A stretch of DNA of 60,000 nt, from positions 441,001-501,000 of the forward strand of contig CAIIXF020000011.1 in the NCBI GenBank assembly GCA_903813345.2, in the 5' to 3' direction. Under the pieces are notes generated by a model, which did no database searches, was not told the origin of the DNA, and was given only the letters and a program-made list of their open reading frames with translations. The DNA is from Owenia fusiformis (lineage: Eukaryota; Annelida; Polychaeta; Sabellida; Oweniidae). This document shows, in pieces, positions 26,101-38,100 of this stretch. A program made the position numbers and the translations under genes. Positions within the stretch are counted from its first letter, which is position 1, and the number at the start of each line of letters is the position of its first letter.

Positions 26101-29100
26101 TCCAGAGAGAATCAGAGTATTTTATCAAGGGGCTTAGATTGGCAATGTTTAGAGGTCAAACAATTCATAATTTTCAAAAAGTTGTAATTTATGTGTTCAT
26201 TTCCATTGTGCCTAATAGTCAAATATTAACAACCTTAAATATGAGACCCCCAGCGCATTTATGGAATGAGAAATAGGTCCCTTTTATAAAGGAAAATGAC
26301 CGAAAAAATGACCGAAAAAGCCATGCTAAGAGATCTACCAAATCATACCTATTGGGTAGTTGTCCTTTTTTCATTTCTTTCTAGCAAGTAAGCCAAATAT
26401 AATTCAGTTGTAATATGAGACATCTAACTTAACTGCCCTCAAAACAGCTCCTGGGAGATTGTCATTATAATATCAAGGTAAATGGCTTGATTGACCATGC
26501 TAAGATGTCTTTCAAAACAACTCTTGGGACGTTGTAATTTTTATTTTCATTTCTTGCTAGCACTAAAGCCAAATATAATTGAATTGTTATATTAGACAGA
26601 CAGCCTAAATAGCAAAAGAGATACACTGCTTTCAAAAACAGCTCCTGAGAGATTCACCTTATAATATCAAGGTAAATGGCTCGATTGACAATGTCAAGAT
26701 GTCTTACAAAACAGAGCTATCGGGTTGTGTCATTTTTATTTTCATTTTCTGCTCAGCTTAAGCTAAATATAAATCACTTGTAATATTAGAAATCTAGGTT
26801 AGATAATGAAAGGGATACATGGCCCTCAAAACAGCCCCTGAGAATCACAATATGTTTTCAAAGCAAATGGCTATAGATTGGCCATGTTAAGGCCTCTCAT
26901 AAAACAGAACTATCAGGAAGTCGTCATTTCTCTGATTATTTCTTGCCAGCCATAAAGCCAAATATAATTCACTTGTCATATTAGAAGTCTAGGTTAGATA
27001 ATGAAAGGGATACATGGCCCTCAAAACAGCCCCAGAGAGAATCACAATATGTTTTCAAAGCAAATGGCTATAGATTGGCCATGTTAAGGCCTCTCATAAA
27101 ACAGAACTATCAGAAAGTCGTCAATTCTCTGATTATTTCTTGCCAGCCATAAAGCCAAATATAATTCACTTGTAATATTAGATATCTAGGTTAAATAACA
27201 GAAGAGATTCATGACCCTCAAAACAGCTCCAGTGAGAATCACACTATTTGTCAATGTGAATGGCTAGATTGGCCATAAATGTCTTAAAAAACAGAACTAT
27301 CATGTAATTGTCATTTTAGTTGTAATTTCTGTTTTCATTTCCATTGTGCCAACTAGTCAAATTTTAACTACTTTAAATATTAGACCCCTCCCACATATAT
27401 TGAAAGAAATACAGGTCCCTCAAAACAGTACAAGGGAGTACAAATCTAGTGTGATGGTATTAGGGATTCCTAACAAGGGGTCCAAGTAGAAGACATTAAA
27501 TTACCTAAGGAATCAGTGAATCCCATTTTCTATAAGTAATATTAAATGATAGGTGAAGTTATGGTTGGCTTCTGTGAATCAATGGGAATTTTAGGGAAAC
27601 TTAGGGAAATTATACATGCACTCAAGGGATAATAAAGGTGCACTTAAGGGCAACATAAGGGTGGACTTAAGGGACAATTAAGGTTCGATTAATGTTTACC
27701 AAGGTTCATGTCAAGGGTAGATCATGATAAATTATTATCAGAATTTAGGGTCACATTGATTTTAGCCATATATTGAATCATATTTTAGACAAAGTCATCC
27801 AGCTTAAAATTAACAAAATGCATAATTGCCAATGAAATAAAATACTAGTAATTACTTTTTTTAAGGAAAATGACTCAAAAAGCCATGCTTAGAGTCCACC
27901 AAATCATACCTATCACATAGTCATAATTTCTCTGATTATTTCTTGTCAGCCATGAAGCCAAATATAAGTCACTTGTAATTTTAGATATCTAGGTTAAATA
28001 ACAGAAGATATACATGGCTCTCAAAACAGTTCCAGAGAGAATCAAACTATTTTGACAATGTCAATGTTTAGATTGGCCATATTAAAATGTCTTGAAAAAC
28101 AGAACTATCGGGTAATTGTCATATTTATTCTCATTTCTCTATAGCCTAAAAGCCAAATATAATTCACTTGTTATATTAGAGATCTAGCTTTAATAAAAAA
28201 AGAGATCCATGGCTCTAAAAATAGCTAAATTGGCCATGTTAAGACCTCTCATAAAACAGAACTATCAGGAAGTCGTCATTTCTCTGATTATTTCTTGCCA
28301 GCCATAAAGCCAAATATAATTCACTGGTAATATTAGATATCTAGGTTAAATAACAGGGGGATTCATGGCCCTTAAAACAGCTCCAGTGAGAATCACACTA
28401 TTTGTCAATGTGAATGGCTAGATTGGCCATATTTAAATGTCTTAAAAAACACAACTATCATGTAATTATCATTTTAGATGTAATTTCTGTTTTCATTCCC
28501 ATTGTACCAACTAGTCTAATTTTAACTACTTTCAATATTAGACCCCTAGCACATATATTGAAAGAAATACAGCCCCCTCAAAACAGTACAAGGTAGTACA
28601 AATCTAGTGAGAAAGTATTAGGGATTTCTAACAAGGGGTTCAAGTAGAAAACATTAAATTACCTAAGCAGTCAGTGAATCCCATTTTCTATAAGTAATGT
28701 TAAATGATAGGTGAAGTTATGGTTGGCTTGTGTGAATCAATGGGAATATTAGGGAAACTTAGGGAAATTATACATGCACTCAAGGGATAATTAAAGTGCA
28801 CTTAAAGGGGCAACATAAGGGTGGACTTAAGGGACAATTAAGGTTCAATTAATGTTTACCAAGGTTCATGTCAAGGGTAGATCATGATAAATTATTATCA
28901 GAATTTAGGGTCACATTGATTTCAGCCATATATTGAATTCATTTTTTAGACGAAGTCATCCAGCTTAAAATTAACAAAATGCATAATTGCCAATGAAATA
29001 AAATACAAGTAATTACTTTTTTAAGGAAAATGACTCAAAAAGCCATACTTAGAGTCCACCAAATCATACCTTTTAGTAGTTGGCAATGTGCCTTCTAGTC

Positions 29101-32100
29101 AAATATTATTGAGCTGTAATAATAAACCTCTAGTCTCACTAATATATATAACTTTTATTGACATATTGTATCATTACATGATTAATAATAAACCATACAC
29201 ATGCCTTCCAAAACAGGTCCAGGGAGGATTATAGCATGTTATATAATGTAAAAGGCTAGATTGGCCATGTTGATACATCTTACATATCATAAGTATCAGG
29301 TAGTTGTCACTTTTATTTTCATTTCATGTTAGTCTAAAAGCCAAATATTATTTGTTATATTAGACTTCCAGCTCAACTCCTATAAGAGTTTTATAAGTTA
29401 AACAAGTGGTCTTATATAATATATACTTATCGTTTGACTGGTAGACTATAGTTCTTTAAGATAAATGATATTTATAGACAAAAAAAAACAAAAAAAAAAC
29501 AGATTACATAAAGTAACCTAGAAAATAGGGTAACTGAGGTTAATTAAGGTAAAATAAGGTTGATTGGGGTCTATTTAGGTATATTAAGATCACACATATT
29601 TAGCCCTTAACTGACCCTTATAATTACCCAACATCGAGTTATGAGTAAAGTTAGGTTAATTTCCCCAATATTGAGGGTAATTTTGAATTAAGGTTGACAT
29701 TAAGGTAAGTTAATGCTACATTTGGGTAAACCCAGGGTAGTGCCCTTAACTTTTTTTCCTAAGGGTAATTACAAAAGTGTGATCCATCTCTTTAAAGTGT
29801 ATTAGTAAATTACATCTACATGTATTGTACACTTTTAAGTTTAAATTGACCAATCAGAACACATGTTTTATAGTGTTATGTTATGACAAGATTGCCCATT
29901 TTTAGATCACAAGTTGAAAGGCTTGAGACAGAGCTCTCCACAAAAGGAGGTAGAACAATCACAGATCACCAGACCGTGTCTGGTAGTGTGAATAGTGCTG
30001 TACTAGGAGCAGGGAGAATCGCTCAATTAAACGCTGAGTTAAAACAATCTAAGGTAATTCCATATAATTGTATATTTAATTTTATTGCTTTATTGTAATC
30101 AGTTTGACAGTGGGCAGTTGGATGGGAGGATGGATGGGTGTCCAACTTCATTTTGTCAACAAGATTCCATTGTTTGGCAAATTGATTCTGGGTGAATGTT
30201 AAGAGACCATTTATGACTTTCCATCCTAAAATTATCTTATCTTTCCGAGGGTGTGATATTATTCAATGTGTGGTCTGACCTGGACTTGTTACTTACTGTG
30301 AAATGTAGTGTGTCATTTATACTACATAGAGGAAATAATAGTGAGATTGTCAGACTCCTTTTATCAAGGTGTGTCATCTAAATCAGAGGTCTTTACTTTA
30401 TCATAGCAGCTGTGACTTAATGATATTTTAAAACAATTTTTGAATATTCTTTCATCTTTTTTTAAACTCATATTTTTATTTTTGTACTGAATATTTTTAT
30501 CTTTTAATTCATGTACAATGTATATATTTATATGTGTATGATATTCTTTCATCGATTTTAGACCAGAGAAGGCAAGCTGAAGTTTGAGATCAGCACTTTA
30601 GAGCAGACAAGACGTGAGCTAGAGAAACATATAGAAATGCTAGTTGCAGAAGGAGAAGATATGAGAGAGACAATGGACAAAATGAGGAGTCTAAATACAG
30701 ATAAAGACAAGGTTAGTTTATATAAGCAAATACAATACTTTATGAGAAACATATATAAATGCTAGTTGCAGAAGGGGAAGATATGAGAGTGACAATGGAC
30801 AAAATGAGGAGTCTAAATACAGATAAAGACATTTTATATGCAAATCAGTGATCTCCCCATGTCACTTTTACCGGGGGCTCCCCCTACTTGAAACCAAAGG
30901 CCCCCCAGTTGGCACCCAGTTGGAATCTGCACTTCAACTTCTGATTTGAAAAGTGAGTGAAGTAAGCACCTACACTGAGATATTGTGAGCATAGCGAGTG
31001 CTGATTTTTTCAGACTTGAAATCTTGCACCCAGTTGAAAATTTTTTTTGGGGAGAACACTGCAAATACAGCATTTTGTGAGAAACATATAGAAATGCTAG
31101 TTGCAGAAGGGGAAGATATGAGAGTGACAATGGACAAAATGAGGAGTCTAAATACAGATAAAGACATTAGTTTATATATGCAAATACAGCATTTTGTGAG
31201 AAACATATAGAAATGCTAGTTGCAGAAGGGGAAGATATGAGAGTGACAATGGACAAAATGAGGAGTCTAAATACAGATAAAGACATTAGTTTATATATGC
31301 AAATACAGCATTTTGTGAGAAACATATAGAAATGCTAGTTGCAGAAGGGGAAGGGATGAGGGAGACAATGGACAAAATGAGGAGTCTAAATACAGATAAA
31401 GACAAGGTTAGTTTATATATGCAAATACTACATTTTATAAGAAACACATAGAAATGCTAGTTGCAGAAGGGGAAGATATGAGAGAGACAATGGACAAAAT
31501 GAGGAGTCTAAATACAGATAAAGACAAGGTTAGTTTATATCAGCAAATACAGCATTTTATGAGAAACATATAGAAATGCTAGTTGTAGAAGGGGAAGATA
31601 TGAGAGTGACAATGGACAAAATGAGGAGTCTAAATACAGATAAAGACAAGGTTAGTTTATATATGCAAATACAGCATTTTATGAGAAACATATAGAAATG
31701 CTAGTTGTAGAAGGAGAGGAGATGAGAGAGACAATGGACAAAATGAGGAGTCTAAATACAGATAAAGACAAGGTTAGTTTATATATGCAAATACAGCATT
31801 TTATGAGAAACACATAGAAATGCTAGTTGCAGAAGGGGAAGATATGAGAGAGACAATGGACAAAATGAGGAGTCTAAATACAGATAAAGACAAGGTTAGT
31901 TTATATATGCAAATACAGCATTTTATGAGAAACACATAGAAATGCTAGTTGCAGAAGGGGAAGATATGAGAGAGACAATGGACAAAATGAGGAATCTAAA
32001 TACAGATAAAGACAAGGTTAGTGTATATAAGCAAATACAATACTTTATGACAAACATATAGAAATGCTAGTTGCAGAAGGAGAGGAGATGAGGGAGACAA

Positions 32101-35100
32101 TGGACAAAATGAGGAATCTAAATACAGATAAAGACAAGGTTAGTGTATATAAGCAAATACAATACTTTATGAGAAACATATATAAATGCTAGTTGCAGAA
32201 GGGGAAGATATGAGAGAGACAATGGACAAAATGAGGAATCTAAATACAGATAAAGACAAGGTTAGTTTATATCAGCAAATACAGCATTTTATGAGAAACA
32301 TATAGAAATGCTAGTTGCAGAAGGGGATGATATGAGAGAGACAATGGACAAAATGAGGAGTCTAAATACAGATAAAGACAAGGTTAGTTTATATCAGCAA
32401 ATACAACACTTTATGAGAAACATATAGAAATGCTAGTTGCAGAAGGGGAAGACATGAGAGAGACAATGGACAAAATGAGGAGTCTAAATACAGATAAAGA
32501 CAAGGTTAGTTTATATAAGCAAATACAATACTTTATGAGAAACATATATAAATGCTAGTTGCAGAAGGGGAAGATATGAGAGAGACAATGGACAAAATGA
32601 GGAGTCTAAATACAGATAAAGACAAGGTTAGTTTATATCAGCAAATACAACATTTTATGAGAAACATATATAAATGCTAGTTGCAGAAGGGGAAGATATG
32701 AGAGAGACAATGGACAAAATGAGGAGTCTAAATACAGATAAAGACAAGGTTAGTTTATATCAGCAAATACAGCATTTTATGAGAAACATATAGAAATGCT
32801 AGTTGTAGAAGGAGAAGAGATGAGGGAGACAATGGACAAAATGAGGAGTCTAAATACAGATAAAGACAAGGTTAGTTTATATATGCAAATACTACATTTT
32901 ATAAGAAACACATAGAAATGCTAGTTGCAGAAGGGGAAGATATGAGAGAGACAATGGACAAAATGAGGAGTCTAAATACAGATAAAGACAAGGTTAGTTT
33001 ATGCAAATACAACACTTTATGAGAAACATATAGAAATGCTAGTTGCAGAAGGGGAAGATATGAGAGAGACAATGGACAAAATGAGGAGTCTAAATACAGA
33101 TAAAGACAAGGTTAGTTTATGCAAATACAACACTTTATGAGAAACATATAGAAATGCTAGTTGTAGAAGGAAAGGAGATGAGAGAGACAATGGACAAAAT
33201 GAGGAATCTAAATACAGATAAAGACAAGGTTAGTTTATATCAGCAAATACAGCATTTTATGAGAAACATATAGAAATGCTAGTTGCAGAAGGGGAAGATA
33301 TGAGAGTGACAATGGACAAAATGAGGAGTCTAAATACAGATAAAGACAAGGTTAGTTTATATATGCAAATACAACACTTTATGAGAAACATATAGAAATG
33401 CTAGTTGTAGAAGGAGAGGAGATGAGGGAGACAATGGACAAAATGAGGAGTCTAAATACAGATAAAGACAAGGTTAGTTTATATCAGCAAATACAGCATT
33501 TTATGAGAAACATATAGAAATGCTAGTTGTAGAAGGAGAGGAGATGAGAGAGACAATGGACAAAATGAGGAATCTAAATACAGATAAAGACAAGGTTAGT
33601 TTATATCAGCAAATACAGCATTTTATGAGAAACACATAGAAATGCTAGTTGCAGAAGGAGAGGAGATGAGAGAGACAATGGACAAAATGAGGAGTCTAAA
33701 TACAGATAAAGACAAGGTTAGTTTATATCAGCAAATACAGCATTTTATGAGAAACATATAGAAATGCTAGTTGTAGAAGGAGAGGAGATGAGAGAGACAA
33801 TGGACAAAATGAGGAATCTAAATACAGATAAAGACAAGGTTAGTTTATATCAGCAAATACAGCATTTTATGAGAAACATATAGAAATGCTAGTTGTAGAA
33901 GGAGAGGAGATGAGAGAGACAATGGACAAAATGAGGAATCTAAATACAGATAAAGACAAGGTTAGTTTATATCAGCAAATACAGCATTTTATGAGAAACA
34001 TATAGAAATGCTAGTTGCAGAAGGGGAAGATATGAGAGTGACAATGGACAAAATGAGGAGTCTAAATACAGATAAAGACAAGGTTAGTTTATATATGCAA
34101 ATACAACACTTTATGAGAAACACATAGAAATGCTAGTTGCAGAAGGAGAGGAGATGAGAGAGACAATGGACAAAATGAGGAGTCTAAATACAGATAAAGA
34201 CAAGGTTAGTTTATATCAGCAAATACAGCATTTTATGAGAAACATATAGAAATGCTAGTTGCAGAAGGGGAAGATATGAGAGTGACAATTGACAAAATGA
34301 GGAGTCTAAATACAGATAAAGACAAGGTTAGTTTATATATGCAAATACAACACTTTATGAGAAACACATAGAAATGCTAGTTGCAGAAGGAGAGGAGATG
34401 AGAGAGACAATGGACAAAATGAGGAGTCTAAATACAGATAAAGACAAGGTTAGTTTATATCAGCAAATACAGCATTTTATGAGAAACACATAGAAATGCC
34501 AGTTGTAGAAGGAGAGGAGATGAGAGAGACAATGGACAAAATGAGGAATCTAAATACAGATAAAGACAAGGTTAGTTTATATCAGCAAATACAGCATTTT
34601 ATGAGAAACATATAGAAATGCTAGTTGTAGAAGGGGAAGATATGAGAGAGACAATGGACAAAATGAGGAATCTAAATACAGATAAAGACAAGGTTTATAA
34701 TTACGCAAATACTTCATTTTATGAAGAACACTTATATAATATATTAAAATGGTTCCTATGGAAATGAATGTTTCACAACATTTTCCCCATTAATTTCAGC
34801 TACTAGTACAAGTGGATTTGAAAAGTGGAGTTATGAGCTTGACATTTGTAACTTATTCATCCTTTTGCTTTTTTGTATACACATTTTTTTGTTAAACATT
34901 TTTCATACTTTTATTCTACAAGTCAGAGATGCTTAAACTGTAATGATTGTAGCCACAAGTTATAGTCATATACGTATAATTATTATGCAATCCTTTATTA
35001 GGAGACTCAAAGGGAACTACTTGTTGAAGTAGAGAGATTAAAGAAGAGGGTAAAGTGGTATGCAGAGAACCAGGATTTGCTGGATAGAGATGCTAGTATT

Positions 35101-38100
35101 ATACAGACCAAGGAAGAAGAAATTGTGCAGTTGAAGAAACAACTTGCACAAATAAGAAATAAGGTGAGCAATCAAAAGGGACCATAAATCGTCAGAATTA
35201 AAAAAACACATCTATAATATTGATTCCAATACATTCCATATTTAAAAGTGTAATTTTAAAAATAACTTACAATACAAAAAAAACTCTCACTCTGTTATGA
35301 CCCAAAAAATGATTACATCAGAATTTACTATGTAACATCCCCAGGGGCAATGTACTTCATTTATTTACACTGATAAAAATATATACAGTAGAACCTGTGT
35401 AAGTGGAACACCCTTCGTTCTGCCAAAAAGCGTTCCACTTAGGAGGTGTTCCACTTACGGAGGTTTTGGATTCGCGGGGATTTAAACAACACCCAAGATC
35501 AAACATAGGGTTTATATGTATCACGGAAAATACGATTCTCCGTTCATTGCAGGGCAGCTATATACCATAAACTATCCATTTGTTTTACTCAAAAAAGGTA
35601 TCTGACATTCTTAATTCTCCTCATTCTGCCAAAAATGTATTCTGACATTCTTATTCCTCCTCATTCTGCCAAAAATGTTTTCTGATATTCTTAATCCTCC
35701 TCATTCTGCCAGACTCAGGCACAAAGATTTGGCAATTAAGTTTTAAAGACTTGTTCCGTCTGCTAATAATTCATTTGTTTTAACTGACATTCTTAATCTT
35801 ACTTATCAAGTTTGAAACAAACAGCAAGGGGTATTAATTAGAGGTAGCATCACTTGTCCATCTCTACAGGAGGTTAATCCAATTTGATTAATGATAATCT
35901 TATGAAATCCTTATTTGCTAATTATCAAATTAATTAGTGGTAGCATCACATGTTGATCTACAGGAGGTTAATCCAATTTGCTATATGGTAATCCATTAAA
36001 ATTCTAATGTGCCAATTATCACGTTATTACCATATATCACTGGAAGAGGTTAATTCTGTTTACATAAGTATCAATATTGAAATTTATGGAAAATTGACTG
36101 TTCCACTTAGCAGGTTAATTTTCCAATATGTTGTGTTCACTGTTCAAGTTTGGAGGTGTTCCACTTACAGAGGTTAAATTAACATTAAGGCAATGGGTTT
36201 TTTAAACGGGACTTTGAAAAAGTGTTCCACTTGCGAGGTGTTCCACTTACGGAGGTGTTCCACTTAGCAGGTTCTACTGTAATAGTGCTCTAAATGGGTG
36301 CGTCATTGCAACTGTATTTTGTAGGCCAGTGAGAAGGAAAATGACATCAAGATTAAAGCCAAAGAACGAAGCACCGAATCAAAGAAGATACAAGACTTAC
36401 AAAGACAGGTTTGTATGATTAGTGGTACAAGTGGTCCACCCGTATAGCTCAGCGGTAGCGCATGTACCTCTTACGCAATAGGTCCCGGATTCGATCCCGG
36501 TTCAGGCAAGACTGAAATTTGCTTGTTTGCATGAAGTACTTCAGGGAGTTTGACTTATAGTGGTCCGCAATTCGTACAAAAGGCTGTGCTGTGTACTCGT
36601 ATGTCTATGTATAAGTGCACATAAAAGAACACAGGGCTCCTTCAAGGAGGGGTTTCTGGGTCTATCTTCCAGGTTAATTACGTGAATTACGACCGTATAT
36701 ATATATATACGTGATATACCCAAGAGGTACTGCTCACCTTCATTGATGGTAAACAAAATACAATACGATACAAAATTAACATTAATCTGGGGTCATCAGA
36801 GCAGGTTTTTTTTTAACTGAAGCAGATGTTGGTTTATGTTGCTATGTTTGCTGATGTTATTCTGAATATATGGGTATCATCCTTCAGTTAACAGGTTCAG
36901 TCTGGGGGCAATCAGAGCTCTTAAGGCATATTAGCTCAGGGCCATCAAATCATTTTTAGGGGTTTGTTTTGTGTTCAGCAGATGTTGGTTTATGTTGCTA
37001 TATTTGCTTATATATGACTTGTGGTATTTGTGTCTCTATCCTTCTGTTTACAAATTCACAATTGCGATGCCAATTTTTTCATAAAAATATTTTCATATTC
37101 TTTACCCACATTGATTATCATGCATTTATCCTGATACAACTTGAAGTTGCCATATCTCTAGTTTCTGTTCTTTTCCAGGTGAAAGAATTAGAGGGCATCC
37201 TCAAGAAAAGAAACCCAAATTCTTTACCAGCATTGATGTGGGCCGCAGCAGCCGTGCCTGATACCCCTACGGAAAAATCTCATAGTGTTAAATTCTTGGA
37301 GGGTCAGGTAATAGCAAAATAGTAATAAAGAAAAAAAGTTGTTATATTTATGTTGTGTCAAAACTATTGATTGAAAGAAAACTTTGGAAAATGGAATCAG
37401 TAAGTTCATTATATTTTTGTCTGCTATAATTATCAATTTTTATTTGTATCTTGTTTGAATTTTATTTAAACAAGTGTTCTCATTATTTGTTCTTCAGATT
37501 GATAAGCTTGAGAAACAGCTTGAGAAAAAAGATGAAGATTGTAAACACAGCCTGAGAGTAATGGAACAGAAATATGAGGCAGTTAAGGTAAAAATTTAAA
37601 CTCTTAGTAGTCAGAGGTGAAGTTGTTATGTTATTAGTTTTTGATTTCATCTTTGTGAATGAATTTTGTCAAATTGGCACATTGTCTAAAATCTGATGAA
37701 AGACATACTCTTATGTACATATTCTACCAAACAATTGAAAGATTTACTCATTAAGTATCCTATGTTACACAAGAGGGGCAGGATTTGCTATGGTGTACCA
37801 TGGTCCTTTCTTTATGTAAAGATGGATTTCTTTTTCATTGTTTTGATTGGGATATTGTACAGGATTAATGTTTGGTTGAAATCCATTCATAGATCAGATC
37901 GACCCACAAAGAAATAGACAGTATACCCCACTTTAGCCTTAGACAATTCGCTATAACTTAATAGTTTTCTCCACTACTAGATGCAGTACGAAGACAGGAT
38001 CGACACATTAGAAAAACAAACAGCAGGTCAGTCCAGCTCACATCCCCACACTCATGGTATTGCCTTACAGAAAGAACTGGACAGTGTGAGAGAGAGATAC

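Larger units (their letters stand above)
23230..29390. repeat. Degenerate about 190-bp repeat family and triplicated 600-bp block
   Basis: A theme recurs more than 20 times: AAAACAGAACTATC, TTGTCATTTTTATTTTCATT, AAGCCAAATATAATTCACTT, TATTAGATATCTAGGTTAA, CTCAAAACAGCTCC, GAGAATCACA. A longer block (TATGGTTGGCTTGTGTGAAT through ACTCAAAAAGCCATGC) occurs three times, at about 23780-24120, 27550-27890 and 28710-29050. Duplication order is unclear. Confidence 0.8.
22815..29769. mobile_element. About 6.95-kb element bounded by terminal inverted repeats
   Basis: The left end ATTACCCTTAGGAAAAAAG and the right end (complement ATTACCCTTAGGAAAAAAAG) match over about 35 bp, continuing into GGGCACT and CCCT. 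Subterminal regions at both ends are crowded with short AAGGTTAA / TTAACCTT motifs. The interior has no ORF of note and consists of decayed repeats. It fills most of CEP162 intron 16. A non-autonomous DNA transposon or expanded MITE is the likely reading; the superfamily and target duplication could not be fixed. Confidence 0.65.

Noticed and set aside
30712-34700. Possible CRISPR array
   Set aside because: Units are contiguous exon/intron copies without unique spacers, in a eukaryotic intron.
36433-36508. Functional tRNA gene
   Set aside because: A and B boxes are present, but acceptor and anticodon stems do not pair well, no Pol III terminator follows, and the SINE body continues.
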